Shown: positions 43,124 through 52,242, counted from the first letter of the stretch. The stretch: 64,000 nucleotides of DNA from CBDFLA01 sp965248915 (GCA_965248915.1 OZ252216.1:992001-1056000); one strand, 5' to 3'. Notes: generated by a model from the sequence alone, not told the origin. Numbers and translations are program-made.

Positions 43124-44455
43124 ATGAATTTGAAAACAACGTTTACGCATCGGCGTCCTCGTTCCGGTCGCGGTGTTGCACTGGTCGCGGCCATTGCTTC
43201 AAGCGCCTTGTTGAGCGTAACGCCCGTGTCTGCGGAGACATTGGAAGACGCACTGAGGTCTGCTTGGGAATCAAATCCAACTTTGGGAGCCGAGAGAGCT
43301 GGTCTGCGCGCCGCCAATGAGTCGATTTGGCAAGCACGCGCCGCCTGGCAGCCATCCGTCACCGTGAACGGTTCTTATGGCCATTCAGAAACAGACAATC
43401 GGAATCCTGGAAGCACAACGACAACAGATCTAGATCCGATCTCCGGATCGGTTGTGGTCAACCAACCGATCTTTACCGGCGGCCAAACATACTATGGGTC
43501 GAAGAAGGCCAAAGCTGAAGTACGGGCAGCGCGTGCAAACTTGAGCGCGGTCGAGCAGCAAGTATTGCTGGACGCGGTGGCGGCTTATGTCGACGTCAAT
43601 CGCGACGAGGCGGTTGTACTGTTGAGCAAGAACAATGTGCAGGTCTTGGAGCGTCAACTCCAAGCATCACAAGATCGATTCCGCGTTGGTGAAATTACAA
43701 GAACCGATGTCGCACAATCAGAAGCACGCTTGAGTGGGTCGCGAACCCAACTCATCAACTCCGAAGCAGCACTCACGGCAAGCCGTTCTGCCTATCAGCG
43801 GGTCATCGGTCGTCAACCAGCCGACCTCGCCGAGGTGCCGGACTTGCCTCCGCTTCCTGCGACAGAAGATGAAGCCCTCCTGATTGCGCTTGATAACAAC
43901 CCAAGCTTGATCGCTGTTCGTGAAATTGAATCAGCGTCAAAGAGTGCTGTCCGCCAAGCGCGCGGCGCAATTTTGCCACAGGTATCAGTGCAGGGATCGC
44001 TGAATCATGGCGAGGACACTTTCCTAACTGGCGCCCGTACTGATACGACGACTGTCACAGGCAATGTAACCATCCCCCTCTATCAGGGTGGTGCTGCGCT
44101 ATCGCGCATTCGCCAGGCCCGCCAATTCAACAACCAAGACCGTATTCAAATCGCTGAAACGGAAAGGCTCGTTTACGAGGCGGTGGCCAATGCTTGGGAA
44201 GCTTTACGGTCCACCCGCGCGACCATCATCTCAAGCCAACAGCAAGTGCAGGCCAACGAAATCGCTTTTGAGGGCGTAGAGCAGGAAGCGCAAGTTGGAT
44301 CCCGAACGACATTGGATGTATTGGATGCTGAACAAGAGCTTCTTGATTCGCGGGTCGCACTGGTTCGCGCAAAGCGCAACGAGTACGTGGCGGCCTATCA
44401 ACTTCTTGCCACCATCGGTCGACTCACCGGTCGTGATCTTGGATTGGCCTCTTAG
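43124..44455 (+). CDS. tolC: TolC family outer-membrane efflux channel
   Basis: A 443-residue outer-membrane protein with a signal peptide (ending VSAETLEDAL) and the two repeats of the TolC family: AWESNPTLGAERAGLRAANE with YVDVNRDEAVVLLSKNNVQVLERQLQASQDRFRVGEITRTDVAQSEARL, and then ALDNNPSLIAVREIESASK with the matching TTLDVLDAEQELLDSRVALVRAKRNEYVAAYQLLATIGRL. AGGAG before the ATG at 43124 sets the start. It can serve RND pumps such as that at 18299-22611. A strong terminator follows. Confidence 0.93.
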   Translation: MNLKTTFTHRRPRSGRGVALVAAIASSALLSVTPVSAETLEDALRSAWESNPTLGAERAGLRAANESIWQARAAWQPSVTVNGSYGHSETDNRNPGSTTTTDLDPISGSVVVNQPIFTGGQTYYGSKKAKAEVRAARANLSAVEQQVLLDAVAAYVDVNRDEAVVLLSKNNVQVLERQLQASQDRFRVGEITRTDVAQSEARLSGSRTQLINSEAALTASRSAYQRVIGRQPADLAEVPDLPPLPATEDEALLIALDNNPSLIAVREIESASKSAVRQARGAILPQVSVQGSLNHGEDTFLTGARTDTTTVTGNVTIPLYQGGAALSRIRQARQFNNQDRIQIAETERLVYEAVANAWEALRSTRATIISSQQQVQANEIAFEGVEQEAQVGSRTTLDVLDAEQELLDSRVALVRAKRNEYVAAYQLLATIGRLTGRDLGLAS

Positions 44456-44494
44456 ATCCGCGAGTTAGAGCGGTCTTTTGACTTAAATTATGAC

Positions 44495-44531
44495 AAAAGG
44501 GTTGGGAAAAATCTGCTTCCCGCCCTTTTTC
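44495..44531 (+). terminator. Rho-independent terminator of tolC
   Basis: AAAAGGG-TT-GGGAA pairs with TTCCC-G-CCCTTTT around an 8-nt loop and continues into T's (44526-44530). It is 40 bp after the tolC stop. Confidence 0.75.
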
Positions 44532-44676
44532 TTGCACAAATGCATGAAATATTCATATTTGGAAGTTGGAATGTCTGGTGAACGCTGGCTTTTTGGCTGG
44601 TCCTGTCTTAGTTTCGGATCGTATCTGGTGAACCGGATTAAGACCCCCAAATCAACCGTGAATGAAGAGTCCTGCG

Positions 44677-45405
44677 ATGAGTGAAGATAACGCCCAACAA
44701 GAACCGACCATGGAAGAAATTCTGGCATCCATTCGCCGGATTATTTCCGAAGACTCCGATGAAGACGTCGCTGATCAATCAGGTGACGTTGCCTCGGATG
44801 AAGCCTCGGATGAAGGGGCGGTGTTTGACTTGAACGAGACCGTCAATGAAACTCCGCAAGAAACATACGCGGAAGAAACATACGCCGAAGAAGAAGTGTA
44901 CGAAGGACCCGTTGTTGAAGAAGCCACGGTGACCTTTGGCCAATCTGCGGCAGACACACATGTCGAAACGGCCGCTGAGCCGTCATACGCAAGCTCAGAA
45001 CCTGCCTATGAGGCCCCTGAGCCTGAGTATTACGGAGAGCCAGAGACAGTACAAGAGCCGGAAGTTTCTTACGAAGCCGAGCCGTCCCATGTTTCTGAAG
45101 TCGTTTCAGAGCCTGTATTTGAACCCGAAGTCGTACATGAAACTGTTGCTGAGACCCAAGAGCCTGAGGAGAGTGCAGCCGTGAGTGACCTAATGAGCCA
45201 AACCGCCGCTGGTGCAGCGGCAGCGTCGTTTGAAGAATTATCCCGTGTGACCCCGGTTGCTTCTGAGCCTGGCGCATCCCTAGAGGATTTGACCAAAGCT
45301 ATGCTCAAGCCAATGCTGAAAGATTGGCTGGATCAATATCTGCCGGGTATTGTCGAAGACATGGTTCGCCAAGAGATCGAACGAGTATCCAAGCGGGGTG
45401 GCTGA
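44677..45405 (+). CDS. popZ: Polar organizing protein PopZ
   Basis: A 242-residue PopZ (DUF2497). The N-terminal helix PTMEEILASIRRIISED (client binding) and the C-terminal assembly region LTKAMLKPMLKDWLDQYLPGIVEDMVRQEIERVSKRGG are both well kept. The 150 residues between are highly acidic and rich in Glu, Pro, Tyr and Val, as in other PopZ proteins. It forms the polar matrix that holds the chromosome origin. The start at 44677 (MSEDNAQQEPT) has GAAGAG upstream. The place between tolC and valS is conserved. Confidence 0.94.
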   Translation: MSEDNAQQEPTMEEILASIRRIISEDSDEDVADQSGDVASDEASDEGAVFDLNETVNETPQETYAEETYAEEEVYEGPVVEEATVTFGQSAADTHVETAAEPSYASSEPAYEAPEPEYYGEPETVQEPEVSYEAEPSHVSEVVSEPVFEPEVVHETVAETQEPEESAAVSDLMSQTAAGAAAASFEELSRVTPVASEPGASLEDLTKAMLKPMLKDWLDQYLPGIVEDMVRQEIERVSKRGG

Positions 45406-45444
45406 GACTAACCCGCTCAATCATCGATCCGCCGACGTGTTTTG

Positions 45445-45475
45445 AACCACCCCTCTGGGGTGGTTCTTTGTTTTA
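45445..45475 (+). terminator. Rho-independent terminator of popZ
   Basis: AACCACCCC-TCT-GGGGTGGTT is a perfect 9-bp stem with a 3-nt loop (45445-45465), followed by TCTTTGTTTT. It lies 40 bp after the popZ stop. Confidence 0.85.
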
Positions 45476-45477
45476 AA

Positions 45478-45521
45478 GTGCTTCCAGGAAAAGTGGGCAC
45501 CGGTTTTCCGTCCGGAAGCAC
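45478..45521. repeat. Imperfect palindromic intergenic element
   Basis: GTGCTTCC-A-GGAAAA-GTGGGCACCGG-TTTTCC-GTC-CGGAAGCAC is a nested palindrome: outer arms GTGCTTCC/GGAAGCAC and inner arms GGAAAA/TTTTCC. Its core (GGAAAAGTGGGCACCGGTTTTCC and variants) resembles a palindrome that recurs between genes in many Rhizobiales genomes. Only one copy is in the window. Confidence 0.6.
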
Positions 45522-45648
45522 GACAAGACAATAGACTAGGGCCGGTCTTGATCCCATAAAGCCGTATGACCTAGAACATTGGATAATTGAGGATCGCAGC
45601 TCTTCATGGCAGAACAAACCATGCAAGACGGGAAAACGAGACAAGAAC

Positions 45649-48312
45649 ATGCTTGAGAAGATATTTCAGCCCCAGGAGGTCGAAGCACGCCTCTATAAAC
45701 AATGGGAAGAAAGCGGCACCTTCAAGCCGCGCATGCAGGATGATCTGGACACATATTGTATCGTCATCCCGCCGCCCAATGTGACTGGCAGCCTACATAT
45801 GGGCCATGCCCTCAACAACACGCTCCAGGACATTCTGGTGCGGTTTGAGCGCATGCGCGGCAAGGACGTTCTCTGGCAATGCGGGACCGATCACGCAGGA
45901 ATCGCCACCCAGATGGTGGTCGAACGCCAACTCCAAAGCGAAAACCAAACCGATCGCCGCGCCATGGGCCGCGAAGCCTTTGTTGAGCGGGTTTGGGAAT
46001 GGAAAGATGAGTCTGGTGGCATCATTACCCAACAGCTGCGTCGCCTCGGGGCCTCTTGTGATTGGAGCCGAGAGCGTTTCACCATGGATGACGGTCTCTC
46101 CAAGGCCGTGCGCAAAGTCTTCGTCCAGCTCTACAAAGAGGGACTGATCTACCGCGACAAACGGTTGGTGAATTGGGACCCAACCTTCCACACCGCTATC
46201 TCAGATCTTGAGGTCGAAAACAAAGAGGTCCAAGGCCACATGTGGCACTTGCGGTATCCGATTGAAGGCGACGAGAGCCGAACGCTTACCGTTGCGACGA
46301 CACGACCGGAGACCATGTTGGGCGACACCGCCGTTGCGGTGCACCCGGACGATGAACGCTACAAAGATCTCATTGGCAAGAACTGCATCCTGCCATTGGC
46401 CGACCGTCCGATCCCCATCGTCGCCGACGAACATGCCGACCCTGAGCAGGGATCAGGTGCGGTGAAGATTACTCCAGCTCATGACTTCAATGACTTTGAA
46501 GTCGGTAAACGCCATGTCCTTCCTATGATCAATGTTCTCGATGAAAACGGCTGCATGAATGAGAACGTGCCTGCCGCCTATCAAGGCATGGACCGTTTCG
46601 ATGCCCGCGCCAAAGTCGTCGAGCATTTGGAAGCCAAAGGGCTCTTAGAAAAAGTTGAAGATCACACATTGATGGTTCCTTACGGCGATCGCTCTCATGA
46701 TGTCATTGAGCCCTGGCTCACCGACCAGTGGTACGTCAATGCGGAAGTCATGGCGAAGCCTGCAATCGAGGCGGTGGAGAAGGGCGACACGGTCTTTGTG
46801 CCGAAGAATTGGGAAAAGACCTATTTCGAATGGATGCGCAATATTCAGCCTTGGTGTGTCTCGCGCCAACTTTGGTGGGGGCATCAAATCCCCGCCTGGT
46901 TTGGTCCAGACGGCGAAATTTTTGTTGAAGAAACAGAAGAAGAAGCAGGCGTCGCCGCAAAGGAACACTACGGCAAAGACGTTGATCTGGTCCGCGAGGA
47001 AGATGTTCTCGACACGTGGTTCTCATCTGCCTTGTGGCCGTTCTCAACACTCGGCTGGCCGGAAGACACCGACGAACTCAAGCGCTTTTACAAGACAGAT
47101 GTCTTGGTAACCGGTTTTGACATTATCTTCTTCTGGGTTGCCCGCATGATGATGATGGGTCTGCATTTCATGAAGGATGTGCCGTTTCACACGGTCTACA
47201 TCCACGCCTTGGTTCGCGATGAAAAGGGCCAGAAGATGTCGAAATCGAAAGGCAATGTGGTCGATCCCCTTGAGCTGATGGACGAGTACGGCTCTGACGC
47301 GCTTCGCTTCACGCTCACTGCAATGGCCGCCCAAGGCCGCGACATCAAAATGTCGAAGTCGCGGCTCGAAGGGTATCGCAACTTTGGCACCAAGCTTTGG
47401 AATGCCGCACGCTTCTGTGAGATGAACGAGTGCGCCATCGACAAATCTTTCGATCCGGCTGCGTGCAAGGAGACTGTCAACCGCTGGATCGTCTCCGAAC
47501 TGCAAAAGACCGTGGCGATTGTGGGTGAGGGGATCGAAACCTATCGTTTCAACGAGGCAGCTTCAGGCATTTATCGCTTCGTTTGGAACATCTATTGCGA
47601 TTGGTACCTGGAACTTGTGAAACCAATTCTCTACGCAGAGGCCAGCGCAACGAAAACTGAAACACAAGCGACTGCCGCCTGGGCGCTCGATGAAATCTTG
47701 AAATTGCTTCATCCATTCATGCCCTTCATCACAGAAGAGCTTTGGCAGACTTGCGCCTCCGCCCATGGCGGTCGTGATGAAATGCTGATTTCAGAATCGT
47801 GGCCACAGGCCGATCAATCGATGGTTGATGAAAAGGCCATGGAGGAAATGGATTGGGTGATGCGTTTGGTCACGGAGGTTCGCTCCGTGAGGTCTGAGAT
47901 GAACATTCCCGCAGGTGCCAAGATCCCACTGCAGATCAAAGGGGGCAGTGAGGATACCAAGTCTCGCAGCCAAGTTCACCAAGAGGTTTTGAAACAGTTG
48001 GCCCGTTTGGACTCAATTGATCACGTAGACGAGATTGCCGAAGGCTCAATCCAAACCGTATTGGAGGAAGCGACCCTTGTCATTCCATTGGCTGGCGTCA
48101 TCGATCTGGATCAAGAAACCGCAAGGCTGCGAAAAGAGATTGAAAAATCCGAGGGCGAGATTGCAAAAATCGACAAGAAGCTGTCAAACGAAAACTTCCT
48201 GTCCAAGGCGCCAGAAGCGGTCGTTGAAGAACAAAAGACCCGCAAGTCAGACCACGAAGCCGTCCGCGACAAGCTCAAAGAAGCGCTGGCAAGGTTAGAG
48301 GGCGTCATCTAG
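45649..48312 (+). CDS. valS: Valyl-tRNA synthetase
   Basis: An 887-residue class I synthetase that charges tRNA-Val. The HIGH motif reads PPPNVTGSLHMGHALN near residue 50 and KMSKS reads KGQKMSKSKGNVVDP near 529. The editing domain (TVATTRPETMLGDTAVAVHP) and C-terminal coiled coil (LRKEIEKSEGEIAKIDKKLSNENFLSKAPEAVVEEQK) are present, so it is full length. It is transcribed separately from popZ, from which a terminator divides it. Confidence 0.97.
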   Translation: MLEKIFQPQEVEARLYKQWEESGTFKPRMQDDLDTYCIVIPPPNVTGSLHMGHALNNTLQDILVRFERMRGKDVLWQCGTDHAGIATQMVVERQLQSENQTDRRAMGREAFVERVWEWKDESGGIITQQLRRLGASCDWSRERFTMDDGLSKAVRKVFVQLYKEGLIYRDKRLVNWDPTFHTAISDLEVENKEVQGHMWHLRYPIEGDESRTLTVATTRPETMLGDTAVAVHPDDERYKDLIGKNCILPLADRPIPIVADEHADPEQGSGAVKITPAHDFNDFEVGKRHVLPMINVLDENGCMNENVPAAYQGMDRFDARAKVVEHLEAKGLLEKVEDHTLMVPYGDRSHDVIEPWLTDQWYVNAEVMAKPAIEAVEKGDTVFVPKNWEKTYFEWMRNIQPWCVSRQLWWGHQIPAWFGPDGEIFVEETEEEAGVAAKEHYGKDVDLVREEDVLDTWFSSALWPFSTLGWPEDTDELKRFYKTDVLVTGFDIIFFWVARMMMMGLHFMKDVPFHTVYIHALVRDEKGQKMSKSKGNVVDPLELMDEYGSDALRFTLTAMAAQGRDIKMSKSRLEGYRNFGTKLWNAARFCEMNECAIDKSFDPAACKETVNRWIVSELQKTVAIVGEGIETYRFNEAASGIYRFVWNIYCDWYLELVKPILYAEASATKTETQATAAWALDEILKLLHPFMPFITEELWQTCASAHGGRDEMLISESWPQADQSMVDEKAMEEMDWVMRLVTEVRSVRSEMNIPAGAKIPLQIKGGSEDTKSRSQVHQEVLKQLARLDSIDHVDEIAEGSIQTVLEEATLVIPLAGVIDLDQETARLRKEIEKSEGEIAKIDKKLSNENFLSKAPEAVVEEQKTRKSDHEAVRDKLKEALARLEGVI

Positions 48313-48461
48313 TTCTCAGACGAATGGGTTCGCTCTTTAGCACCTCAAAATTCAAGCACCGACCAATATTGCCGTGGGCAACCAAGTCTTATAAACTAAT
48401 AGGGGAAATCAAAGCTCACTACTAGTATGGCAGAGAAGGGTATTGGGATCTTTTGGAACGC

Positions 48462-48848
48462 ATGAGCGGAAAAATGCGGACTGTCCAGAAGTCAGCCTCC
48501 ATTGGTCCCTGGATGATGATTGTAATCGTCGCCGCGATCTGGGCCTTTTTCCGGCAGGTGTGGACTACTGTTTTGGTGTTCCAACGTCCTGATTGTCCGC
48601 CGGTGGACTACGCGTCGTACTACGCACGCTGGCAATCGGATCTATACGAGTGGGGACTACTGATACTGACATCCGCAATCTTGCTCGTTTTAGTCGATTG
48701 GGCAGTCAGATTGTGGTTTGGCAAGAAGATCGAATACTTTGTTACAACCGTCTATCTGCTTTTGATTGTGGTGCTGTTTCACACTTTGTGGCTTCACGTC
48801 GATTTGTATCATGGGTTTATCAGGTTACCCATTCCATGTGAAAGTTGA
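48462..48848 (+). CDS. Small membrane protein, unknown family
   Basis: A 128-residue protein with three hydrophobic segments (PWMMIVIVAAIWAFFRQVW, YEWGLLILTSAILLVLVDW, VTTVYLLLIVVLFHTLWL). GGAACGC precedes the ATG at 48462, though a TTG nine bases earlier is possible. It ends with two cysteine-containing short loops. I do not recognise it. It stands at the left edge of an accessory patch that includes a pseudogene and the SIR2 cassette. Confidence 0.55.
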   Translation: MSGKMRTVQKSASIGPWMMIVIVAAIWAFFRQVWTTVLVFQRPDCPPVDYASYYARWQSDLYEWGLLILTSAILLVLVDWAVRLWFGKKIEYFVTTVYLLLIVVLFHTLWLHVDLYHGFIRLPIPCES

Positions 48849-49024
48849 GATTTGTGGTTCGTAGTGGATCCGGCGGCCAATTTCACTTCATTGGACATTT
48901 AAACGGCAATTTTCACGCTTTTTTTTGCGGCGCCCGGTCGGCTGCTTTCACGGGCGAGGGGCATTCTCCAGAGCATCAAAACGGCCATGTCGGCCTGCTG
49001 ATACTCGAAAAATGGAGATACCTC

Positions 49025-49379
49025 ATGATTGAACTCGGACTATTAGATTGGATCGTCATTTCGATGTTCGCAGGCTTCTGCGCCATCGATGCCATCCGAA
49101 AAGCCCGCTTCTTCCCTCAAATGTCCTGTTGAAAGTCCGCGGCATCCTCGCCTTTGTGACCTACTTCTTCCTGGCTGGTTACTCGCCCTTCTTGTGGGAC
49201 AGCTGGCTTGGAGAGCGCACATTGTTTGACGCCTCAGGCCTGCCGTTCTGGGCAGCCCCCTTGTTGTCGGATTCTACGACGGCGCCTCAAATCGGATCGG
49301 TGAGATGTTGATTGAAAAACTGGTCGACGAAGAACCAGAAGGGCGCGATACAAGACCAGCCCCGGCCTTGTCAGACTAG
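49025..49379 (+). pseudogene. Decayed sterol desaturase / fatty acid hydroxylase family gene
   Basis: Three frames together give the ends of a sterol-desaturase-family protein. Frame one (from ATG 49025) codes MIELGLLDWIVISMFAGF...ARFFPQMSC; loss of one G near 49133 shifts to frame two, KVRGILAFVTYFFLAGYSPFLWDSWLGERTLFDASGLPFWA. Around 49265 the reading jumps to the family's C-terminal piece GFYDGASNRIGEMLIEKL in frame three. The 180 or so residues in between, including all histidine boxes, are missing. So there is an internal deletion plus a frameshift, and no activity is possible. Confidence 0.75.
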
Positions 49380-49390
49380 AAAATGATAGG

Positions 49391-49426
49391 TGCAGCGATT
49401 GTCTCAGTTATGTAATGATCGCTGCA
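49391..49426. repeat. Inverted repeat at the edge of the SIR2 cassette
   Basis: TGCAGCGAT (49391-49399) and ATCGCTGCA (49418-49426) are perfect 9-bp inverted arms 18 nt apart. They lie between the pseudogene stop and the DUF6338 gene. It may be a terminator relic or a boundary mark; no T-run follows. Confidence 0.4.
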
Positions 49427-49568
49427 TCTGCACAAAATGTTGTTTGGGCAAGCCTAGTCAGGTTGAGAAAACGAATATACCAGTTTACGAAGGTTTGTGA
49501 TACAAAGCTCCTTTAAGGTGCATTTTGAGGTTCAAATATCGCACTGTGTTGTTTAAGGAGGCCATCGA

Positions 49569-50207
49569 GTGTCGCTTACATTCAACGACATTCTGATCTT
49601 TGCAGTCTTGTTGCTGCCCGGCATATTGATTGAGAGTACTTGGTCTAGATTTCTCCCGGGACACGCTGTACAGACGCTCCCGCAAAAGTCTTTCAAATAC
49701 CTAACAATTAGCCTCATAAATTTTGCGGTTGTACTAGGTCCGGTCTTGTATTGGATCCCGACGGTCAACTATTCAGAGACTCCAATTGTCTTTGGAATTC
49801 TTGCCTTTGTGTTCCTTGTCCTGGAACCAGTCGCAGCGGGCATAGCTATTGGGTTTGTGAGTCAATATGAGTTTGTCCGAAAAGTTCTTTCTAGGGCCGG
49901 CCTACAAATGACTCACCACATACCAACGGCATGGGATTACAGGTTTGGCAGATCTGACTCCGGGGCGCACGTCCTTGTGACACTAAATGATGGAACCGAA
50001 ATGGCAGGGGCGTTCTTCGGCGCTTCGTTTGCTTCAGGTGATGTTTCGGAACGAGACCTCTATCTGGAACAGGTATTTGAAATTGATGACAACGGAAACT
50101 GGAACACTCCTGCAAAAGGTAAAGGCGTACTGATAACGTCTGGAAAAATTAAGTTTATTGAATTCTGGCCTGGAGGAGAAAATGACGACCAAGAAAAAGA
50201 GCCGTAG
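49569..50207 (+). CDS. DUF6338 family membrane protein
   Basis: A 212-residue protein with three N-terminal membrane segments (ILIFAVLLLPGILIES, TISLINFAVVLGPVLYW, VFGILAFVFLVLEPVAAGIAIGF) and a cytoplasmic C-terminal domain with the DUF6338 features: PTAWDYRFGRSDSGAHVLVTLNDGTEMAG, FGASFASGDVSERDLYLEQVF and GVLITSGKIKFIEFW. The C-terminal part looks like a small beta-barrel. The GTG start follows AAGGAGG by 8 nt. It overlaps the next gene by 26 nt, and a SIR2 gene follows, so the three form one unit. Function is unknown. Confidence 0.82.
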   Translation: MSLTFNDILIFAVLLLPGILIESTWSRFLPGHAVQTLPQKSFKYLTISLINFAVVLGPVLYWIPTVNYSETPIVFGILAFVFLVLEPVAAGIAIGFVSQYEFVRKVLSRAGLQMTHHIPTAWDYRFGRSDSGAHVLVTLNDGTEMAGAFFGASFASGDVSERDLYLEQVFEIDDNGNWNTPAKGKGVLITSGKIKFIEFWPGGENDDQEKEP

Positions 50208-50340
50208 CAAAACAACGAAGAGATCCAACCCCACTGTTTCAAAAAAATCTATTCGTGGCGGATATCAGCCGAGTGGAGGAAAGAAAACTGGGAAAACGCC
50301 AAAAGGTGGTTCAAGTGCGAAACCGCCCAAAAAGAGCTGA
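50182..50340 (+). CDS. 52-residue lysine-rich basic peptide
   Basis: A very basic small protein rich in Lys, Ser, Thr and Gly, starting MTTKKKSRSKTTKRSNP and ending KPPKKS. GGAGGAG directly before the ATG is a strong ribosome site, and the start lies inside the DUF6338 gene, so translation is coupled. It lies 24 bp before the SIR2 gene. It may bind nucleic acid or the SIR2 protein; nothing in the sequence proves either. Confidence 0.7.
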   Translation: MTTKKKSRSKTTKRSNPTVSKKSIRGGYQPSGGKKTGKTPKGGSSAKPPKKS

Positions 50341-50364
50341 TCAGGGAGTTAGGGGACGAGGTCA

Positions 50365-51459
50365 ATGAGTGACGTTGTTTTCATTTTGGGGGCCGGAGCC
50401 TCAAAGCAGGCCGGCGGTCCCTTGATGTATGAGTTCTTGGATACAGCGGCACTCTTACTTGCTCAAGGACGTGTAGATGAGCACAAATCGCAATTCGAGC
50501 AGGTGTTCAGGGCGATTTCGGCTCTGCAGGCTGTACACTCGAAATCAAATCTGGATCTGCAAAACATCGAGAGTATCTTCACTGCGCTTGAAGTCGGGAA
50601 AGTGTTGCAAAAACTACCGGGATTCGATGTCGACGAAATCGCTGAGACCATTGATGCGCTGAAGAGACTGATAATTGTAACTCTGCAGACGCAGATGGAG
50701 TTTCCCTTCGTCGATGGTCGAATTGTGCCTCATTATCCTTATGGTGAGTTCGCTGACTTGTTGCTCTATCTGAAAAAGGAAGCACATCCGGCTCGCTCAG
50801 TCTCAGTACTCACTTTTAATTATGATATCGCAACCGACTATGCGCTCCACAACCGTGGCCTCTCTCCAAATTACGGATTTAGTGGGCCACAATTTGGAGA
50901 CAGAACGGTGCCGCTATTGAAGCTCCACGGGTCGATCAATTGGGCGACCGATTCCAAGACCGGGGATGTTGTTCCACTGAGTATGCAAGATTATTTCAAG
51001 AAGTTCGGCCCTCAAGGGCCATTTTATGAGTCGAAGACAATATCGATACCAATTGGAAGCCAACTACAGAAATATTTTCACGATTTTACAGAGTCAGAAG
51101 TTGAACCGGAGCCGGTGATTGTTCCGCCGGTTTGGAGCAAAGGCGAGTACCATCAGTTATTGTCGGAGGTTTGGGCGCAAGCCGCGCATGAACTCTCAGA
51201 GGCCCAGCACATCTTCATAATTGGATACTCAATGCCGGAGACCGATGCCTTCTTCCGACTTCTCTATGGTTTAGGAACAGCAGGGTCAGTGCCAATTAGG
51301 CAATTCGTGGTGGCAAATCCTGACCGAACCGGTGCCGTTGAAGGGAGGTTCAGAGATTTGCTCGGTCCTGGGGCCTTGTCCCGTTTCGAATATTGGGATT
51401 CTCCATTCGCAAGTGTCATCGATCTGATTCAAAGCCATTTTCCACCCAGAAATAGCTAA
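50365..51459 (+). CDS. SIR2-like NAD-binding protein, possible NADase effector
   Basis: A 364-residue SIR2-family protein. The NAD-binding start is VFILGAGASKQAGGP (GAGAS at 9-13); VLTFNYDIATDYAL holds the NYD motif at 152-154; the catalytic histidine is H188 in LLKLHGSINWA; IIGYSMPETDAFFRLL lies near the C-terminus. No zinc-finger cysteines are present, unlike deacetylase sirtuins, and this layout is that of SIR2 domains that consume NAD in antiviral systems. The operon with a membrane protein and a basic peptide, beside a decayed gene, supports an accessory defence role, but this is inference. Confidence 0.85.
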   Translation: MSDVVFILGAGASKQAGGPLMYEFLDTAALLLAQGRVDEHKSQFEQVFRAISALQAVHSKSNLDLQNIESIFTALEVGKVLQKLPGFDVDEIAETIDALKRLIIVTLQTQMEFPFVDGRIVPHYPYGEFADLLLYLKKEAHPARSVSVLTFNYDIATDYALHNRGLSPNYGFSGPQFGDRTVPLLKLHGSINWATDSKTGDVVPLSMQDYFKKFGPQGPFYESKTISIPIGSQLQKYFHDFTESEVEPEPVIVPPVWSKGEYHQLLSEVWAQAAHELSEAQHIFIIGYSMPETDAFFRLLYGLGTAGSVPIRQFVVANPDRTGAVEGRFRDLLGPGALSRFEYWDSPFASVIDLIQSHFPPRNS

Positions 51460-52242
51460 CTACCCTTCGATCTCAACCCAGATGGGGATGTGGTCGGAGG
51501 GTTTTTCCCATCCCCTGGTCATTTGATCCCGGTCGCAAGCTTGAAGGCGGTCGGCCGCTTGCGGCGAGAAGAGATGATGGTCGATGCGAATGCCATGGTC
51601 CTTCTGCCAGGCCCCTCGTTGGTAGTCCCAAAATGTGTAGCGATGTGGTTGAGAGTGACAGGCGCGGAAGGCGTCCGTTAGCCCAAGGTTGAGGAGCGCG
51701 CGGTAGCGGTTGTGCGTTTCTTGTCGGAAGAGGGCGTCACCGGACCAGGCGTCTGGGTCGTGTACATCATCCGGCGTCGGAATAACATTGTAGTCCCCGC
51801 AAAGCACGATGGCCTCTTCATAACTCAAGAGCTTTTCTGCATGGGCGATGAGGCGCTCCATCCAGGAAAGTTTGTAAGGGTACTTTGGGCTGTCTACTGG
51901 GTTGCCATTGGGCAAATAGATCGAGGCAATGCGCACCGGGGCCGTCTCACCGGAGACAACGACTTCCAAATATCGGGCCTGTTCATCATCAGCGTCGCCG
52001 GGCAAGCCTGCATTGACCTCATCAAAGGGAAGTTTGCTCAAGACAGCCACACCGTTATAGGTCTTTTGTCCATGAACAGCGACGTTATAGCCGAGGTCTT
52101 CAAAGCGCTCAGTGGGGAAATTCTCGTCTAGCGATTTGATTTCTTGCAAGCATGCAACGTCGGGCGAGGTCTCTTCGAGCCACCGGGTCACATTGTCGAT
52201 CCGCGCTTTGATGGAATTCACGTTCCAGGTGGCAATTCTCAT
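51460..52242 (-). CDS. xthA: Exodeoxyribonuclease III
   Basis: A 260-residue AP endonuclease/3'-to-5' exonuclease. It begins MRIATWNVNSIKARIDNVTRWL, has ACLQEIKSLDENFP (metal-binding Glu), GDYNVIPTPDDVHDP and the final SDHIPIWVEIEG with the catalytic Asp-His pair. The start at 52242 is the family's own; an upstream ATG would add 8 residues. Its stop codon abuts that of the SIR2 gene with no space between. Confidence 0.95.
   Translation of the reverse strand: MRIATWNVNSIKARIDNVTRWLEETSPDVACLQEIKSLDENFPTERFEDLGYNVAVHGQKTYNGVAVLSKLPFDEVNAGLPGDADDEQARYLEVVVSGETAPVRIASIYLPNGNPVDSPKYPYKLSWMERLIAHAEKLLSYEEAIVLCGDYNVIPTPDDVHDPDAWSGDALFRQETHNRYRALLNLGLTDAFRACHSQPHRYTFWDYQRGAWQKDHGIRIDHHLFSPQAADRLQACDRDQMTRGWEKPSDHIPIWVEIEG

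Noticed and set aside
45445..45521. CRISPR or tandem repeat array near the popZ terminator
   Set aside because: The hairpin and the palindrome are two unrelated single elements; there are no spaced direct repeats here or anywhere else in the window.
48845..49024. N-terminal extension of the pseudogene as a 95-residue gene
   Set aside because: The 60 residues before ATG 49025 have no family match and no ribosome site.
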